A stretch of DNA of 64,000 bases from Nocardioides sp. URHA0020 (GCF_000620705.1 NZ_KK211171.1:265143-329142), one strand, 5' to 3'. Shown: positions 51,678 through 59,382, counted from the stretch's first letter. Program-made: numbers and translations. The notes: generated by a model not told the origin, from the letters alone.

Positions 51678-52216
51678 GCCTCCACGACGACGCGCTCGCG
51701 ACGCTCACGGACTGGTCGGCCCCGACCGACGCCCAGCGGCGGCTCCAGGAGAGGTACGTCGAGCACCTGCGCGCCCACCCCGACGGGCTGACCCGCGCCT
51801 GCGTGCCCGACCACCTCACAGCGAGCACGCTGGTGCTCAGCCCCGACCACGACCGGGTGCTGCTGACCTTGCACGCCAAGGCTGAGCGGTGGTTCCAGCT
51901 CGGCGGCCACTGCGAGCCGGGCGACGAGACGCTCTCCGGTGCCGCCCGGCGCGAGGCGGTCGAGGAGTCCGGACTGTCCGGGCTGCGGCTCGACCCGGTG
52001 CCGGTGCAGCTCAGCGAGCACGCCGTACCCTTCTGCGGGTCGTCCGGGGACGTGCACCACCTCGACGTGCGCTTCGTCGCCGTCGCTCCCGCCGGGGTCG
52101 CGCCCGCGGTCAGCGACGAGTCGCTCGACGTGCGGTGGTGGGCGTACGACGCGCTGCCGGACCCGCAGCCCGACCTGGTCGAGCTGGTCGGGCTCGCCCG
52201 CCGGCGGCTGGCCTGA
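51674..52216 (+). CDS. NUDIX hydrolase
   Basis: A 180-residue protein with a complete Nudix box GGHCEPGDETLSGAARREAV...EESGL (Gx5Ex7REUxEExGU) at about residues 76-98. An N-terminal helical extension (TDAQRRLQERYVEHLRAHPDG) precedes it. Family members hydrolyse nucleoside diphosphates linked to another moiety; the substrate is unknown. GTG 51674 overlaps the preceding TGA (GTGA), indicating coupling to the DUF2342 gene. Confidence 0.88.
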   Translation: MSLHDDALATLTDWSAPTDAQRRLQERYVEHLRAHPDGLTRACVPDHLTASTLVLSPDHDRVLLTLHAKAERWFQLGGHCEPGDETLSGAARREAVEESGLSGLRLDPVPVQLSEHAVPFCGSSGDVHHLDVRFVAVAPAGVAPAVSDESLDVRWWAYDALPDPQPDLVELVGLARRRLA

Positions 52217-52266
52217 GGCTCGCACCGGTCGCTCGAGATCCGGCAGGAGTGGTCCAAGATGGTCCG

Positions 52267-53607
52267 GTGCGCCGCGTCGTAGGTCCTCTGCTCGCCGTGA
52301 CCGTGGCGCTCGTGCTCGCGGACTCCGCGGTCGTGACGCTCGCGCTGCCCGACATCCTCCGACACCTCGATGCGTCCGTCGGGCAGGTCGCGTGGGTCCT
52401 GATCGCCTTCAACCTGGTGCTCGGCGTCGCCGCCGTCCCCACCGCCGTGGTCTTCGCCCGCTCGCAGCCGCGGATCGTCGGTGCCGTCGGGATCGCGGTG
52501 TTCGCCGGATCCTCGGCATGGTGCGCGGCCGCGCAGTCGATCGACGTGCTGATCCTCGCGCGGTGCGTGCAGGCGCTCGGCGGCGCGCTGGCGCTGGTCG
52601 GGTGCCTCGAGCTCCTGGTCGCGGCGTACGGCGAGCGTCGCGGCGTCGCCGCCTGGGTGACCGCGGGTGTCGTCGGCACGGCGATCGGCCCGTTCGCCGG
52701 CGGCCTGCTCACGCAGGCGTTCTCGTGGCAGGCCATCTTCGTGGTGCAGGTGCCCGTCGCCGTCCTTGCCGTGCCGGCCGCGCTCGCGGTCGCCGCCGCG
52801 CCGGAGCCACAGCCGGACCGGCATCGCCCGGCCATCCGCCCCAACCTGACCCTGGCCCTGCTGTCGGCGGCGCTCACGGCAGCGTTGTTCCTGCTCGTCC
52901 TGCTCCTGGTGGAGGGCTGGCGCCAGTCCCCCGGGATCGCGGCCCTGACCGTGTCCGTCGTCCCGCTCGCGGCCCTCGCCGCCCGCCCGCTCGCCCGCCT
53001 GCTGCAGCCTCCGCCGGAGGTGGAGGTGGCCGTCGGCTGCTTCCTCATCGCCGGCGGACTGACCGCGCTCGCGTTCCTGCCGTCAGCGGACCTGGTGTGG
53101 ACGATCGCTCCGCAGGCACTGGTCGGGCTCGGTCTCGGGCTCACCGTGGACCGGCTGACCTCCCAGGCGATGGAGATGCGGCTGCCGCGGGCCAGACATG
53201 CGGCCTGGACGATCAGCGCCCGTCACCTCGGTGTCGTCGTGGGCCTCGCGATCCTGACGCCGGTGTTCACCGCCGACCTGCAGGCGGCCCAGGTGCCCGC
53301 CCAGGAGGCGATCGCGTCGTTGGTGCTCGACGCGCAGCTGCTGCCCGACGACAAGATCTCGATCGCGCAGGCGCTCGGCGACGAGCTCACGCAGCAGGAG
53401 GGACGGGTGCCCGACCTGTCGCACGCCTTCGCGACGGCGGACCTCGCGGCCGGGGACCGACCGGCCGCCGCCCGCCTCGAGCGCGAGCTCGACTCCCAGC
53501 TGGAGCGGGCGGCCACCCACGCCTTCCGGGACTCCTTCCTCATCGGCGCCGGTCTCGCGCTCCTCGCCCTACTGACCGTGGTGGCGCCCCGCAGGCGGGT
53601 CCGATGA
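52267..53607 (+). CDS. MFS transporter
   Basis: A 446-residue transporter with about 12 hydrophobic helices, starting VVGPLLAVTVALVLADSAVVTLALP and showing motif A-like and motif C-like Gly-rich segments (WVTAGVVGTAIGPFAGG in helix 5), as in drug-proton antiporters. A long charged insertion (about residues 350-420) precedes the last helix. Substrate unknown. GTG 52267 or GTG 52249 is the start; neither has an ideal ribosome site. ATGA overlap with the following gene suggests the two products work together. Confidence 0.87.
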   Translation: MRRVVGPLLAVTVALVLADSAVVTLALPDILRHLDASVGQVAWVLIAFNLVLGVAAVPTAVVFARSQPRIVGAVGIAVFAGSSAWCAAAQSIDVLILARCVQALGGALALVGCLELLVAAYGERRGVAAWVTAGVVGTAIGPFAGGLLTQAFSWQAIFVVQVPVAVLAVPAALAVAAAPEPQPDRHRPAIRPNLTLALLSAALTAALFLLVLLLVEGWRQSPGIAALTVSVVPLAALAARPLARLLQPPPEVEVAVGCFLIAGGLTALAFLPSADLVWTIAPQALVGLGLGLTVDRLTSQAMEMRLPRARHAAWTISARHLGVVVGLAILTPVFTADLQAAQVPAQEAIASLVLDAQLLPDDKISIAQALGDELTQQEGRVPDLSHAFATADLAAGDRPAAARLERELDSQLERAATHAFRDSFLIGAGLALLALLTVVAPRRRVR

Positions 53608-54224
53608 CCGGCGTGGCCCGGGTGCTCGCCCTGCCTGCGGCGGCCGTCGTCCTGGTGGCCGTGGTCCTCGGCGTCCAGGTCGCCCACGGCGGCGGGAGCT
53701 TCGAGCCGCTGCGGCCGGCCGACCCGTGCGTGGCCCGCGAGGTCACGTCGCGTGCCGCCGGGATCGACGGGCTGACCGAGCGGCTGGTGCTGCTCGGGGT
53801 CGACGGAGCGGCCTGTCGCCTGGGCGTCAGCCGTGAGGCGCTGACGCTGGAGCTCGCCCAGCCCGGCACCCGCACGGACGCCGAGATCCAGGCCCTGCAC
53901 GACGGCCTGCTCGACGCCGTACGCCGGATGCACGACGACGGCTCGCTCCCGCCGGCGTCGGACCTGGTCGACGAGGCCCTCGACAACGCCGACCTCAACA
54001 GCTTCCTCGAGCGCGCGATCCGCGCGATCCCGGACCCGGTCGTCGACGCGGCCCTGAAGACCGACGACGTCCTGACCCGCGCGATCGAGGACCTCGACCT
54101 GCGCAGCGTGCTGGAGAGCCTCGACGACCAGGACGACCTCGACCAGCAGATCGAGGCCGCCATCACCCAGGCGGTCAAGGACTCCCTGGTCGACCGGGTG
54201 CGCGGGCTGCTGCCCGGCGGCTAG
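53604..54224 (+). CDS. Membrane-anchored helical protein coupled to MFS gene
   Basis: A 206-residue protein. One N-terminal hydrophobic anchor (VLALPAAAVVLVAVVLGVQVA) is followed by an extracytoplasmic domain with ADPCVAREV...GAACRLG (two Cys, possibly a disulfide) and a long acidic helical C-terminus (DLNSFLERAIRAIPDPVVDAAL, IEDLDLRSVLESLDDQDDLD). Its ATG overlaps the MFS stop (ATGA). No family recognised; a partner or regulator of the transporter is inferred only from coupling. Confidence 0.75.
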   Translation: MTGVARVLALPAAAVVLVAVVLGVQVAHGGGSFEPLRPADPCVAREVTSRAAGIDGLTERLVLLGVDGAACRLGVSREALTLELAQPGTRTDAEIQALHDGLLDAVRRMHDDGSLPPASDLVDEALDNADLNSFLERAIRAIPDPVVDAALKTDDVLTRAIEDLDLRSVLESLDDQDDLDQQIEAAITQAVKDSLVDRVRGLLPGG

Positions 54225-54748
54225 TCGACCTGGTCGTCCGGCGGCGGCTCGAGGCGGGCCGCCGCCGACCAGCCGGCCAGGTAGCCCTGCGCGCGCTCGG
54301 CCTGCGGGAAGCGGTCCACCCAGCCCCAGAACTGCTCGTTGTGGCTGGGCTCGAAGAGGTGCGCGAGCTCGTGCATCAGCACGTAGTCGATGACCCACTG
54401 CGGCATGCCCTGCAGCCGGGCCGAGAGCCGGATCGAGCGGTCGCCCGGTGTGCAGGAGCCCCACCGGGACTCCTGGTTGTCGACCCACCGCACCGAGTCC
54501 GGCAGCGCGAGCCCGCCCAGGTAGCGGTCGCTGAGCGAGGTGGCCCGCTTCATCAGGTCGTCATCGCTCGGCTTGCGCCGCCGCTCGGACTTCTCGAGGC
54601 GGGCGATCATCGTCTCGACCCACTCCGCCTCCTCCTTGCGGGAGAGGGAGGCCGGGATCAGGACGACGACGCGGTCACCGTCGCGATAGGCCGACACCGT
54701 ACGGCGGCGTCGCTTGGAGCGCCGTACCTCCACCTCGGGCCTGGCCAT
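54221..54748 (-). CDS. YgjP-like metallopeptidase (M48/SprT-type)
   Basis: A 175-residue protein with the zincin motif HELAH in VLMHELAHLFEPSHNEQFW and the preceding SRWGSCTPGDRSIRLSARLQGMP characteristic of the YgjP-like (DUF45) family. A basic N-terminus (VEVRRSKRRRRTVSAYRDGD) leads into the domain. Proteolytic substrate unknown. Convergent with the preceding gene, the stop codons overlapping by four bases. Confidence 0.9.
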   Translation of the reverse strand: MARPEVEVRRSKRRRRTVSAYRDGDRVVVLIPASLSRKEEAEWVETMIARLEKSERRRKPSDDDLMKRATSLSDRYLGGLALPDSVRWVDNQESRWGSCTPGDRSIRLSARLQGMPQWVIDYVLMHELAHLFEPSHNEQFWGWVDRFPQAERAQGYLAGWSAAARLEPPPDDQVD

Positions 54749-54757
54749 GGGCCGACG

Positions 54758-55798
54758 CTATCTGTTCGCCCACGCCAACAGCCGCTCCCGCGACCACGTG
54801 TTGACGATCCGGTCGGCGTCGATCCCGGCCTCCTCCGCGCGCTCGCAGCCGTAGACCTGGAAGTCGAGCTGACCCGGCGCGTGGGCGTCGCTGTCGATCG
54901 AGAAGAGGCAGCCCAGGTCGCGGGCCAGCTCGATCAGCCTCGTCGGCGGGTCCCGGCGCTCGGGGCGGGCGTTGATCTCGACGGCCACGTCGTGCTCGAC
55001 GCACGCCTCGAAGACGGCCCTGGCGTCGAACTGCGAGCTCGGCCGGGTCCCGCGGTTGCCCATCACCATCCGGCCCGTGCAGTGGCCCAGGACGTTGGTC
55101 CGTGGGTTGCGGATCGCGCCGATCATCCGCTTCGTCATCGCCGGTGCGTCCATCTTGAGCTTGGAGTGCACGCTGGCCACCCGTACGTCGAGCCGGGCCA
55201 GCAGGTCGTCGTCCTGGTCGAGCGCGCCGTCGTCGAGGATGTCGACCTCGATGCCCGTGAGCAGCGTGAACCCCTCGCCCAGGTGGTCGTTGACCGCCTC
55301 CACCACGCCGAGCTGACGGGTGAGCCGCTCGGCGCTCAGGCCGTGGGCGATGGTCAGCCGGGGCGAATGGTCGGTGAGCACCAGGTAGTCGTGGCCGAGC
55401 TCCATGGCCGTGAACGCCATCTCCTCGATCGGCGAGCCGCCGTCCGACCAGTCCGAGTGGGAGTGCAGGTCGCCGCGCAGCGCGGCCCGCAGCTCGGCTC
55501 CCCCGGACGTCAGCGGTCCACCCTGCTCACGCTCCAGGGTGGCGAGCCGGTCGGGGAGCTCCCCGCGCACCGCCTGGGCGATCACCTTCGCCGAGCTGGC
55601 TCCGACGCCGGGCAGGTCGGTGAGGGTCCCGTCCACCACCGCCCGCGCCACGTCGTCGGTCGGCAGCGGCAGGATCGCGGCGGCCGCCCCGCGGAAGGCC
55701 TTGACCTTGTAGGTGTCCTCACGCGCTCGCTCGAGCAGGAACGCGATCCGGCGCAGGGCCGCGACCGGGCCCCCGTCGTACCCCTCGCCGTCCGACAC
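54758..55798 (-). CDS. PHP-domain protein with helix-hairpin-helix front (PolX-like)
   Basis: A 346-residue protein resembling the non-polymerase part of bacterial PolX. The N-terminus (ALRRIAFLLERAREDTYKVKAFRGAAAAI) and DLPGVGASSAKVIAQAVRGELP form an HhH DNA-binding segment. The C-terminal PHP domain has metal motifs GDLHSHSDWSDG, VLTDHSP, GIEVDIL, VASVHSKL, GHCTGR, VEINARPERRDPP and IDSDAHAPGQL. Predicted metal-dependent phosphoesterase or exonuclease. GTG 55798 has GGAGG upstream. A cluster of DnaA-box-like sequences lies in the region before it. Confidence 0.88.
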   Translation of the reverse strand: MSDGEGYDGGPVAALRRIAFLLERAREDTYKVKAFRGAAAAILPLPTDDVARAVVDGTLTDLPGVGASSAKVIAQAVRGELPDRLATLEREQGGPLTSGGAELRAALRGDLHSHSDWSDGGSPIEEMAFTAMELGHDYLVLTDHSPRLTIAHGLSAERLTRQLGVVEAVNDHLGEGFTLLTGIEVDILDDGALDQDDDLLARLDVRVASVHSKLKMDAPAMTKRMIGAIRNPRTNVLGHCTGRMVMGNRGTRPSSQFDARAVFEACVEHDVAVEINARPERRDPPTRLIELARDLGCLFSIDSDAHAPGQLDFQVYGCERAEEAGIDADRIVNTWSRERLLAWANR

Positions 55799-56171
55799 GC
55801 CGCGTCCTCCCGAAATTCTGTCTCGATGTGGCCGGGTTTCTTTCCTCCACACCCCGTGGAGAGCCATTGTGGCTGGTCAGCGCCCCGACGGGGCGAGGGA
55901 GCCGCGGTTCGTCCACAGGCATCTCCCACCCCGAGCGCGTGTCGTCCACCGGTGCGGGGGTTCCTCCACAGGTTTATCCACAGCGTTGTCCACAGGCGGG
56001 AGCGGGTCCGCGTTGACCGTGACCGCACCCGGCTCCTAGCGTCGAGCCCAGACGAGGCCTCCGGGCCGTCGACGGACACTCGCAAGGGGAAGGCAAGTGT
56101 CCGCCCGGCGGCTCGGGGGCCTCCTCTACCTGCGGCTCCCTGGGGTCGCGGTGGGTCGCCCCGCGCGCGGC
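55799..56171. other. Intergenic region with DnaA-box-like cluster
   Basis: A 373-base gap between the PHP and crotonase genes (both minus strand). Its middle part, 55837-55994, is rich in TCCACA words; the rest contains nothing I can support, and open frames through it are shadows. Confidence 0.6.
55908..55994 (+). promoter_or_regulatory. Cluster of DnaA-box-like 9-mers
   Basis: Five same-strand words within 87 bases: TTCGTCCACA (55908), GTCGTCCACC (55941), TTCCTCCACA (55961), the perfect box TTATCCACA (55974-55982) and TTGTCCACA (55986-55994), the preferred box form in high-GC actinobacteria. A further TTCCTCCACA lies near 55838. This could bind DnaA and affect the PHP gene or titrate DnaA; no dnaA/dnaN genes flank it, so it is not oriC. 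Confidence 0.55.
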
Positions 56172-56966
56172 TCAGCTGCCGGTGAAGACGGGGGCGCGCT
56201 TCTCCTGCGCCGCGCGGATGCCCTCCTGCAGGTCCGCGGTCGCCAGCGTGATCGGCTGGGCCATCGCCTCCCACTGCAGGCAGGCCTCCACGTCGGCGTG
56301 GCCGCCGTCGCGCAGGGCGAGCTTGGTCAGCCGGCTCGCGATCGGGGCCGTGGCCGCGATCCCGGCCGCGGTCGCGAGCACCTCGTCGAGGAACGACGCC
56401 GGGTCGACCACTCCCGAGACCAGCCCCAGCCGCAGCGCCTCGTCGGCGTCGACCACCCGGCCGGTGAGCAGCAGCTCGCGGGCGTGCGCGGCGCCGACCA
56501 CGTTGGGCAGCAGGTACGTCGCCGCCATGCCCGGGTGCATGCCGAGCTTGACGAACGGCACGCCGAGCTTGGCGCCGGCCGCGGCGTACCGGATGTCGCA
56601 CGCGAGCGCGAGGCAGAGGCCGGCGCCGATCGCGGGTCCGTTGACGGCGGCGATCGTGGGGACCTCGAGCCGCCGGATCGCCAGCCACGCACGGTAGAAC
56701 GCGATCATCCGGGTGCGCAGGTGGTCGACCGACGCGTCCGGCTCGCTGGCGATCCACGAGGTGTTGCCACCGGAGCAGAAGGCGGAGCCCTCGCCGGTCA
56801 CCACCACCGCTCGGACCGAGCGGTCCGCGGACAGCTCGTCGATCGCCGCGACCCACGACGAGGTCATCTCGTCGGACATCGCGTTGCGCTGATCGGGGTT
56901 GTCGAGGGTGAGGAGCACGACGCCGTCGCCGGGCCGCTCGAGGCGCAGGTGGGTGAGTTCGGGCAT
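56172..56966 (-). CDS. Enoyl-CoA hydratase/isomerase (crotonase) family protein
   Basis: A 264-residue crotonase-fold protein. Typical elements are VVLLTLDNPDQRNAMSDEM, VVVTGEGSAFCSGGN (oxyanion strand), IAAVNGPAIGAGLCLALACDIRYAA and LGVPFVKLGMHPGMAATYLLP. The usual first catalytic Glu (in a PE motif) is Phe here and the second is not at the standard place, so classical hydration is uncertain; isomerase or thioesterase-like activity is possible. ATG 56966 fits the family N-terminus. No fatty-acid gene cluster nearby. Confidence 0.87.
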   Translation of the reverse strand: MPELTHLRLERPGDGVVLLTLDNPDQRNAMSDEMTSSWVAAIDELSADRSVRAVVVTGEGSAFCSGGNTSWIASEPDASVDHLRTRMIAFYRAWLAIRRLEVPTIAAVNGPAIGAGLCLALACDIRYAAAGAKLGVPFVKLGMHPGMAATYLLPNVVGAAHARELLLTGRVVDADEALRLGLVSGVVDPASFLDEVLATAAGIAATAPIASRLTKLALRDGGHADVEACLQWEAMAQPITLATADLQEGIRAAQEKRAPVFTGS

Positions 56967-57166
56967 GGCCTCAACGTACTCATCCGGTCCCGGACGCGCC
57001 GTGATGCGGTTCACCGGCGCCGAACGGCGCGCCGAGGGCTTCCGGCACGCTCAGCCCCGGTTGTCGTAGGGTCTGAGACGGTCCGGCGGCAACCCGCAGG
57101 ACTCCGGCGGGTCTTCCCCATCTCCCCGCCGCGACGACCGAGACATTGAAAAGCAAGGAGGCCGTC

Positions 57167-57325
57167 ATGGCGGAGACCTGGAGCGGCGAGTTCTACTGCG
57201 TGAAGTGCAAGGAGAAGCGCGAGGCTGAGGGCGAGATTCGCGTCAACGACAAGGGCACCAAGATGGCCAAGGGCGTCTGCCCCGTCTGCGGCACGAACCT
57301 CAACCGGATCCTCGGCAAGGCCTGA
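57167..57325 (+). CDS. DUF5679 zinc-ribbon protein
   Basis: A 52-residue protein. Two CxxC pairs, FYCVKCKEKR near residue 10 and CPVCGTNLNRILGKA at the C-terminus, form a zinc ribbon around a basic hairpin (EIRVNDKGTKMAKG). This matches the DUF5679 family of very abundant small actinobacterial proteins. AAGGAGG sits just upstream of ATG 57167, and a 12-bp terminator follows. Nucleic-acid or ribosome binding is a guess. Confidence 0.85.
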   Translation: MAETWSGEFYCVKCKEKREAEGEIRVNDKGTKMAKGVCPVCGTNLNRILGKA

Positions 57326-57356
57326 CGCTCCACGCGTCACGCCACACGAGCTCCCC

Positions 57357-57395
57357 AGCGGCGTCGCCCCGGACCTGTCCGGCGGCGACGCCGCT
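57357..57395 (+). terminator. Hairpin terminator after DUF5679 gene
   Basis: Perfect 12-bp stem AGCGGCGTCGCC/GGCGACGCCGCT with an inner CCGGA/TCCGG pairing, then TCATTTCCCC; 31 bases after the stop. Confidence 0.8.
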
Positions 57396-57451
57396 GTCAT
57401 TTCCCCTGTGGAGGACCGTCCGGGGCCGCTCCCACCGGGTAGGTGGGCGTG

Positions 57452-58213
57452 ATGAGCCTCCTGCGCACCGGCCTCCACGTCGTACGCCGCGACGACCAGC
57501 ACCTGCAGATCGGCGTCGACCCGCCCTGGCGCCTGGTGGTGCCCGACGAGCCGGACGTGCAGCGCGTGCTCGACGACCTGCTGGCGGGCCGGCCGCCATC
57601 GCCGGAGACCGCGGCCGGACACCAGACGCTGCGCGACCTGCACCGAGCCGACATGCTGCGCCCGCCCGGGGAGCCCCGCCGGTCGTGCTCCGTCGCGGTC
57701 GCGGGCGCCGCCCGCGCGACGGCCGAGGCCGAGCGCCTGCTGCGCGCGGCCGGGATCGGGCCCGTCCTCGCCGAGCGCGCCGACCGCGCCGACCTGACGA
57801 TGGTCGTCGCTGCCGGCGAGCCGCCACGCGACCTGGTCGACGACCACGTCCGGACCGGGCGGCCCCACCTGGTCGTCGGTGCCGGGCCGCGCGGCTTCCG
57901 TGTCGGCCCGTTCGTCGTCCCGGGGAGCACCGCCTGCCTGCGGTGCGTCGACGCGCATCTCGCGGAGCACGACCCGCGCCGCGGCGTCGTCGTCGAGCAG
58001 CTGGCCGGGCGTACGGCGGCACCCGACGACCCGGCCCTCGAGGCGCTGGCGATCACCTGGGCGGTCCGCGACGCGCTGCGCTACGTCGCCGGGTCGACGC
58101 CGTCGACCTGGTCGGCGACCGTCGACCTCGACGTGGAGCTCGAGCCGCGACGGCAGGCATGGACCCGCCATCCGCACTGCGGGTGCGCCTGGGACGCGCT
58201 GGCGCTCGGCTGA
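57452..58213 (+). CDS. Cyclodehydratase-like (TOMM/ThiF-type) protein
   Basis: A 253-residue protein resembling the leader-binding, E1-like part of azole-forming cyclodehydratases and Rv3196-type proteins. N-terminal winged helix-like part (LLRTGLHVVRRDDQHLQIG, VQRVLDDLLAG), a Rossmann-like middle (SCSVAVAGAARATAEAERLLRAAG), then VGPFVVPGSTACLRCVDAHL and HPHCGCAWD, with Cys pairs CLRC and CGC that may bind zinc. No YcaO partner or precursor peptide gene is visible. ATG 57452. Conserved position near whiB7 suggests a core actinobacterial role instead of a natural-product one. Confidence 0.68.
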   Translation: MSLLRTGLHVVRRDDQHLQIGVDPPWRLVVPDEPDVQRVLDDLLAGRPPSPETAAGHQTLRDLHRADMLRPPGEPRRSCSVAVAGAARATAEAERLLRAAGIGPVLAERADRADLTMVVAAGEPPRDLVDDHVRTGRPHLVVGAGPRGFRVGPFVVPGSTACLRCVDAHLAEHDPRRGVVVEQLAGRTAAPDDPALEALAITWAVRDALRYVAGSTPSTWSATVDLDVELEPRRQAWTRHPHCGCAWDALALG

Positions 58214-58214
58214 G

Positions 58215-58376
58215 TCACCACCACTCGCTGTCGAGCTTGCCCTCCATCGCCCGCAGGTGGGTACGGGAGCACTCGACGCAGTAGACCCGGGTGCGACCGC
58301 GCTCGACGGAGGTCGTCCAGGCGAGCGTCGCCGACTCGTCGCTCTCCTGGCGTCCGCAGAAGTCACAGGTGGTCAC
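58215..58376 (-). CDS. 53-residue zinc-ribbon protein
   Basis: A short gene. Reads MTTCDFCGRQESDES..., then VYCVECSRTHLRAMEGKLDSEWW: two CxxC knuckles (Cys4/Cys7, Cys33/Cys36) of a zinc ribbon. GTG 58376, stop one base past the convergent cyclodehydratase-like gene. Comparable small zinc proteins lie between the Rv3196-like gene and whiB7 in other actinobacteria. Function unknown. Confidence 0.72.
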   Translation of the reverse strand: MTTCDFCGRQESDESATLAWTTSVERGRTRVYCVECSRTHLRAMEGKLDSEWW

Positions 58377-58401
58377 GCCGCCACGGTAGTCCCCGGACGC
58401 G

Positions 58402-58442
58402 CCGGGAGCCGGGTCCGACGAGGTGTCGGACCCGGCTCCCGG
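58402..58442 (-). terminator. Terminator of the whiB7 transcript
   Basis: Perfect 18-bp stem CCGGGAGCCGGGTCCGAC/GTCGGACCCGGCTCCCGG with a GAGGT loop, seven bases beyond the end of the 71-codon gene; closes the whiB7-small-gene unit. Confidence 0.85.
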
Positions 58443-58448
58443 GGTGGA

Positions 58449-58664
58449 TCAGAGTGCTCGGGCGAGGGCCAGACGCGCCTGCTGTGCAGCCTGCTCGGCC
58501 TTGCGGCTGAGTCGACGGGCACGGGCCAGCCGGTAACCGAGCTGGAGCTGGTGCGCCTCTCCCAGGCGCGCGGACATTTGTGCGCGCGCGAGATCTTCGT
58601 GGAGGAGATTCATGGTGGTGAGTCCGTTCGGGTCGGTGTTCGTGGAGGTGTTCATCGCGGTCAT
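58449..58664 (-). CDS. 71-residue helical protein, paralogue B
   Basis: A Thr/Asn-rich N-terminus (MTAMNTSTNTDPNG) leads to TMNLLHEDLARAQMSARL, YRLARARRLSRKAEQ and AAQQARLALARAL: one or two amphipathic, Arg/Ala-rich helices. The last 54 residues align along their whole length with the 54-residue product of the gene 27 bases upstream, so the two are tandem duplicates. No family name known to me. Lies in the presumed whiB7 operon before a strong terminator. Confidence 0.68.
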   Translation of the reverse strand: MTAMNTSTNTDPNGLTTMNLLHEDLARAQMSARLGEAHQLQLGYRLARARRLSRKAEQAAQQARLALARAL

Positions 58665-58690
58665 GTCGACTTTCTGGATCTGGGCGGGGC

Positions 58691-58855
58691 TCAGAGCGTG
58701 CGAGCGATGGCGAGCCGGGCCTGCTGAGCGATCTGCTCCGCCTTGCGGCTGGTGCTGATCGCCCGGGCGAGGCGGCGACCCTGTCGGCCGTGCTGCGCCT
58801 CGATGAGGCGAGCGCTCACGTGAGCTCGAACCACGTCCTCGTGGCTGAGGTTCAT
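58691..58855 (-). CDS. 54-residue helical protein, paralogue A
   Basis: Reads MNLSHEDVVRAHVSARLIEA then RRLARAISTSRKAEQIAQ and QARLAIARTL. It shares the MNLxHEDxxRAxxSARL, RLARA, SRKAEQ and AQQARLAxAR blocks with the downstream paralogue. Starts at ATG 58855, 84 bases after whiB7 stops. Arg-rich amphipathic helices could bind RNA, ribosome or membrane; undetermined. Confidence 0.68.
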   Translation of the reverse strand: MNLSHEDVVRAHVSARLIEAQHGRQGRRLARAISTSRKAEQIAQQARLAIARTL

Positions 58856-58939
58856 GTCGGTGTCCTGACGTCGTTGTCTCGGAAGGTGGTCGGTGCGGTG
58901 CTGCGGTGCTGGGTGTCGGTGCTGCGGGCGGGGGCTGGA

Positions 58940-59278
58940 TCAGGCGGCGACGTCGTTCTTGCGAGGACGCCCCCGAGGACGCTTGCGCGGGATCACCACG
59001 CCCTGGAGGAAGAGCTGGCCTCCCCAGACGCCCCAGGGCTCGCGACGCTCGAGTGCGCCGTCGAGGCACATCGACCGGACGGGACAGTCCAGGCACAGTG
59101 CCTTCGCGAACTCCACGTCGTGCGGCGACTCCGCGAACCAGAGCTCGGGGTTGTTGGCCCGGCACGGCAGCAGGTCGTCGTCGACGCGGTCGGCCTCGTC
59201 GTGGAGCTGACCCAACGTGACCTCCTGGAAGGTCACCTCGGCAGTCCCATCGGTGCGGACGAGTTCACTGATGGTCAT
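58940..59278 (-). CDS. whiB7: WhiB7 redox-sensitive transcriptional activator
   Basis: A 112-residue Wbl protein. The [4Fe-4S] ligands are Cys39, Cys62, Cys65 and Cys71 (LPCRANNP, LCLDCPVRSMC); the EPWGVWGG turn at residues 80-87 binds the SigA region; and the C-terminal AT-hook RPRGRPRK (100-107) distinguishes WhiB7 from other Wbl proteins. WhiB7 activates intrinsic antibiotic-resistance genes and itself by binding AT-rich DNA upstream of SigA promoters. AGGAGG precedes ATG 59278. The 5' leader carries an upstream ORF and terminator. Position beside uvrD2 matches mycobacterial whiB7. Confidence 0.95.
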   Translation of the reverse strand: MTISELVRTDGTAEVTFQEVTLGQLHDEADRVDDDLLPCRANNPELWFAESPHDVEFAKALCLDCPVRSMCLDGALERREPWGVWGGQLFLQGVVIPRKRPRGRPRKNDVAA

Positions 59279-59382
59279 GTTTTTCACCTCCTTCTGCTGA
59301 CCTTGTCTCTGCTTTGCTGGCCCGATCGCTGGTGCGACCGGGTGCGGTCGTGGAACGCGGTCTTGGGAAACGCTGGGTTTCC

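Noticed and set aside
51939-54224. 761-codon plus-strand open frame
   Set aside because: Its first 550 codons are a wrong-frame shadow of the NUDIX and MFS genes; only the part from ATG 53604 is a credible gene, listed separately.
55837-55994. Chromosomal origin
   Set aside because: Only about six DnaA-like words and no dnaA, dnaN or rpmH neighbours; a full actinobacterial oriC has many more boxes between dnaA and dnaN.
57452-58213. Azole-peptide (TOMM/RiPP) biosynthetic cluster
   Set aside because: A single cyclodehydratase-like gene without YcaO, dehydrogenase or precursor peptide, located in a conserved core neighbourhood.
57011-58366. 451-codon minus-strand open frame
   Set aside because: Covers the DUF5679 and cyclodehydratase-like genes in antisense; Arg/Gly/Ala/Pro-rich shadow.
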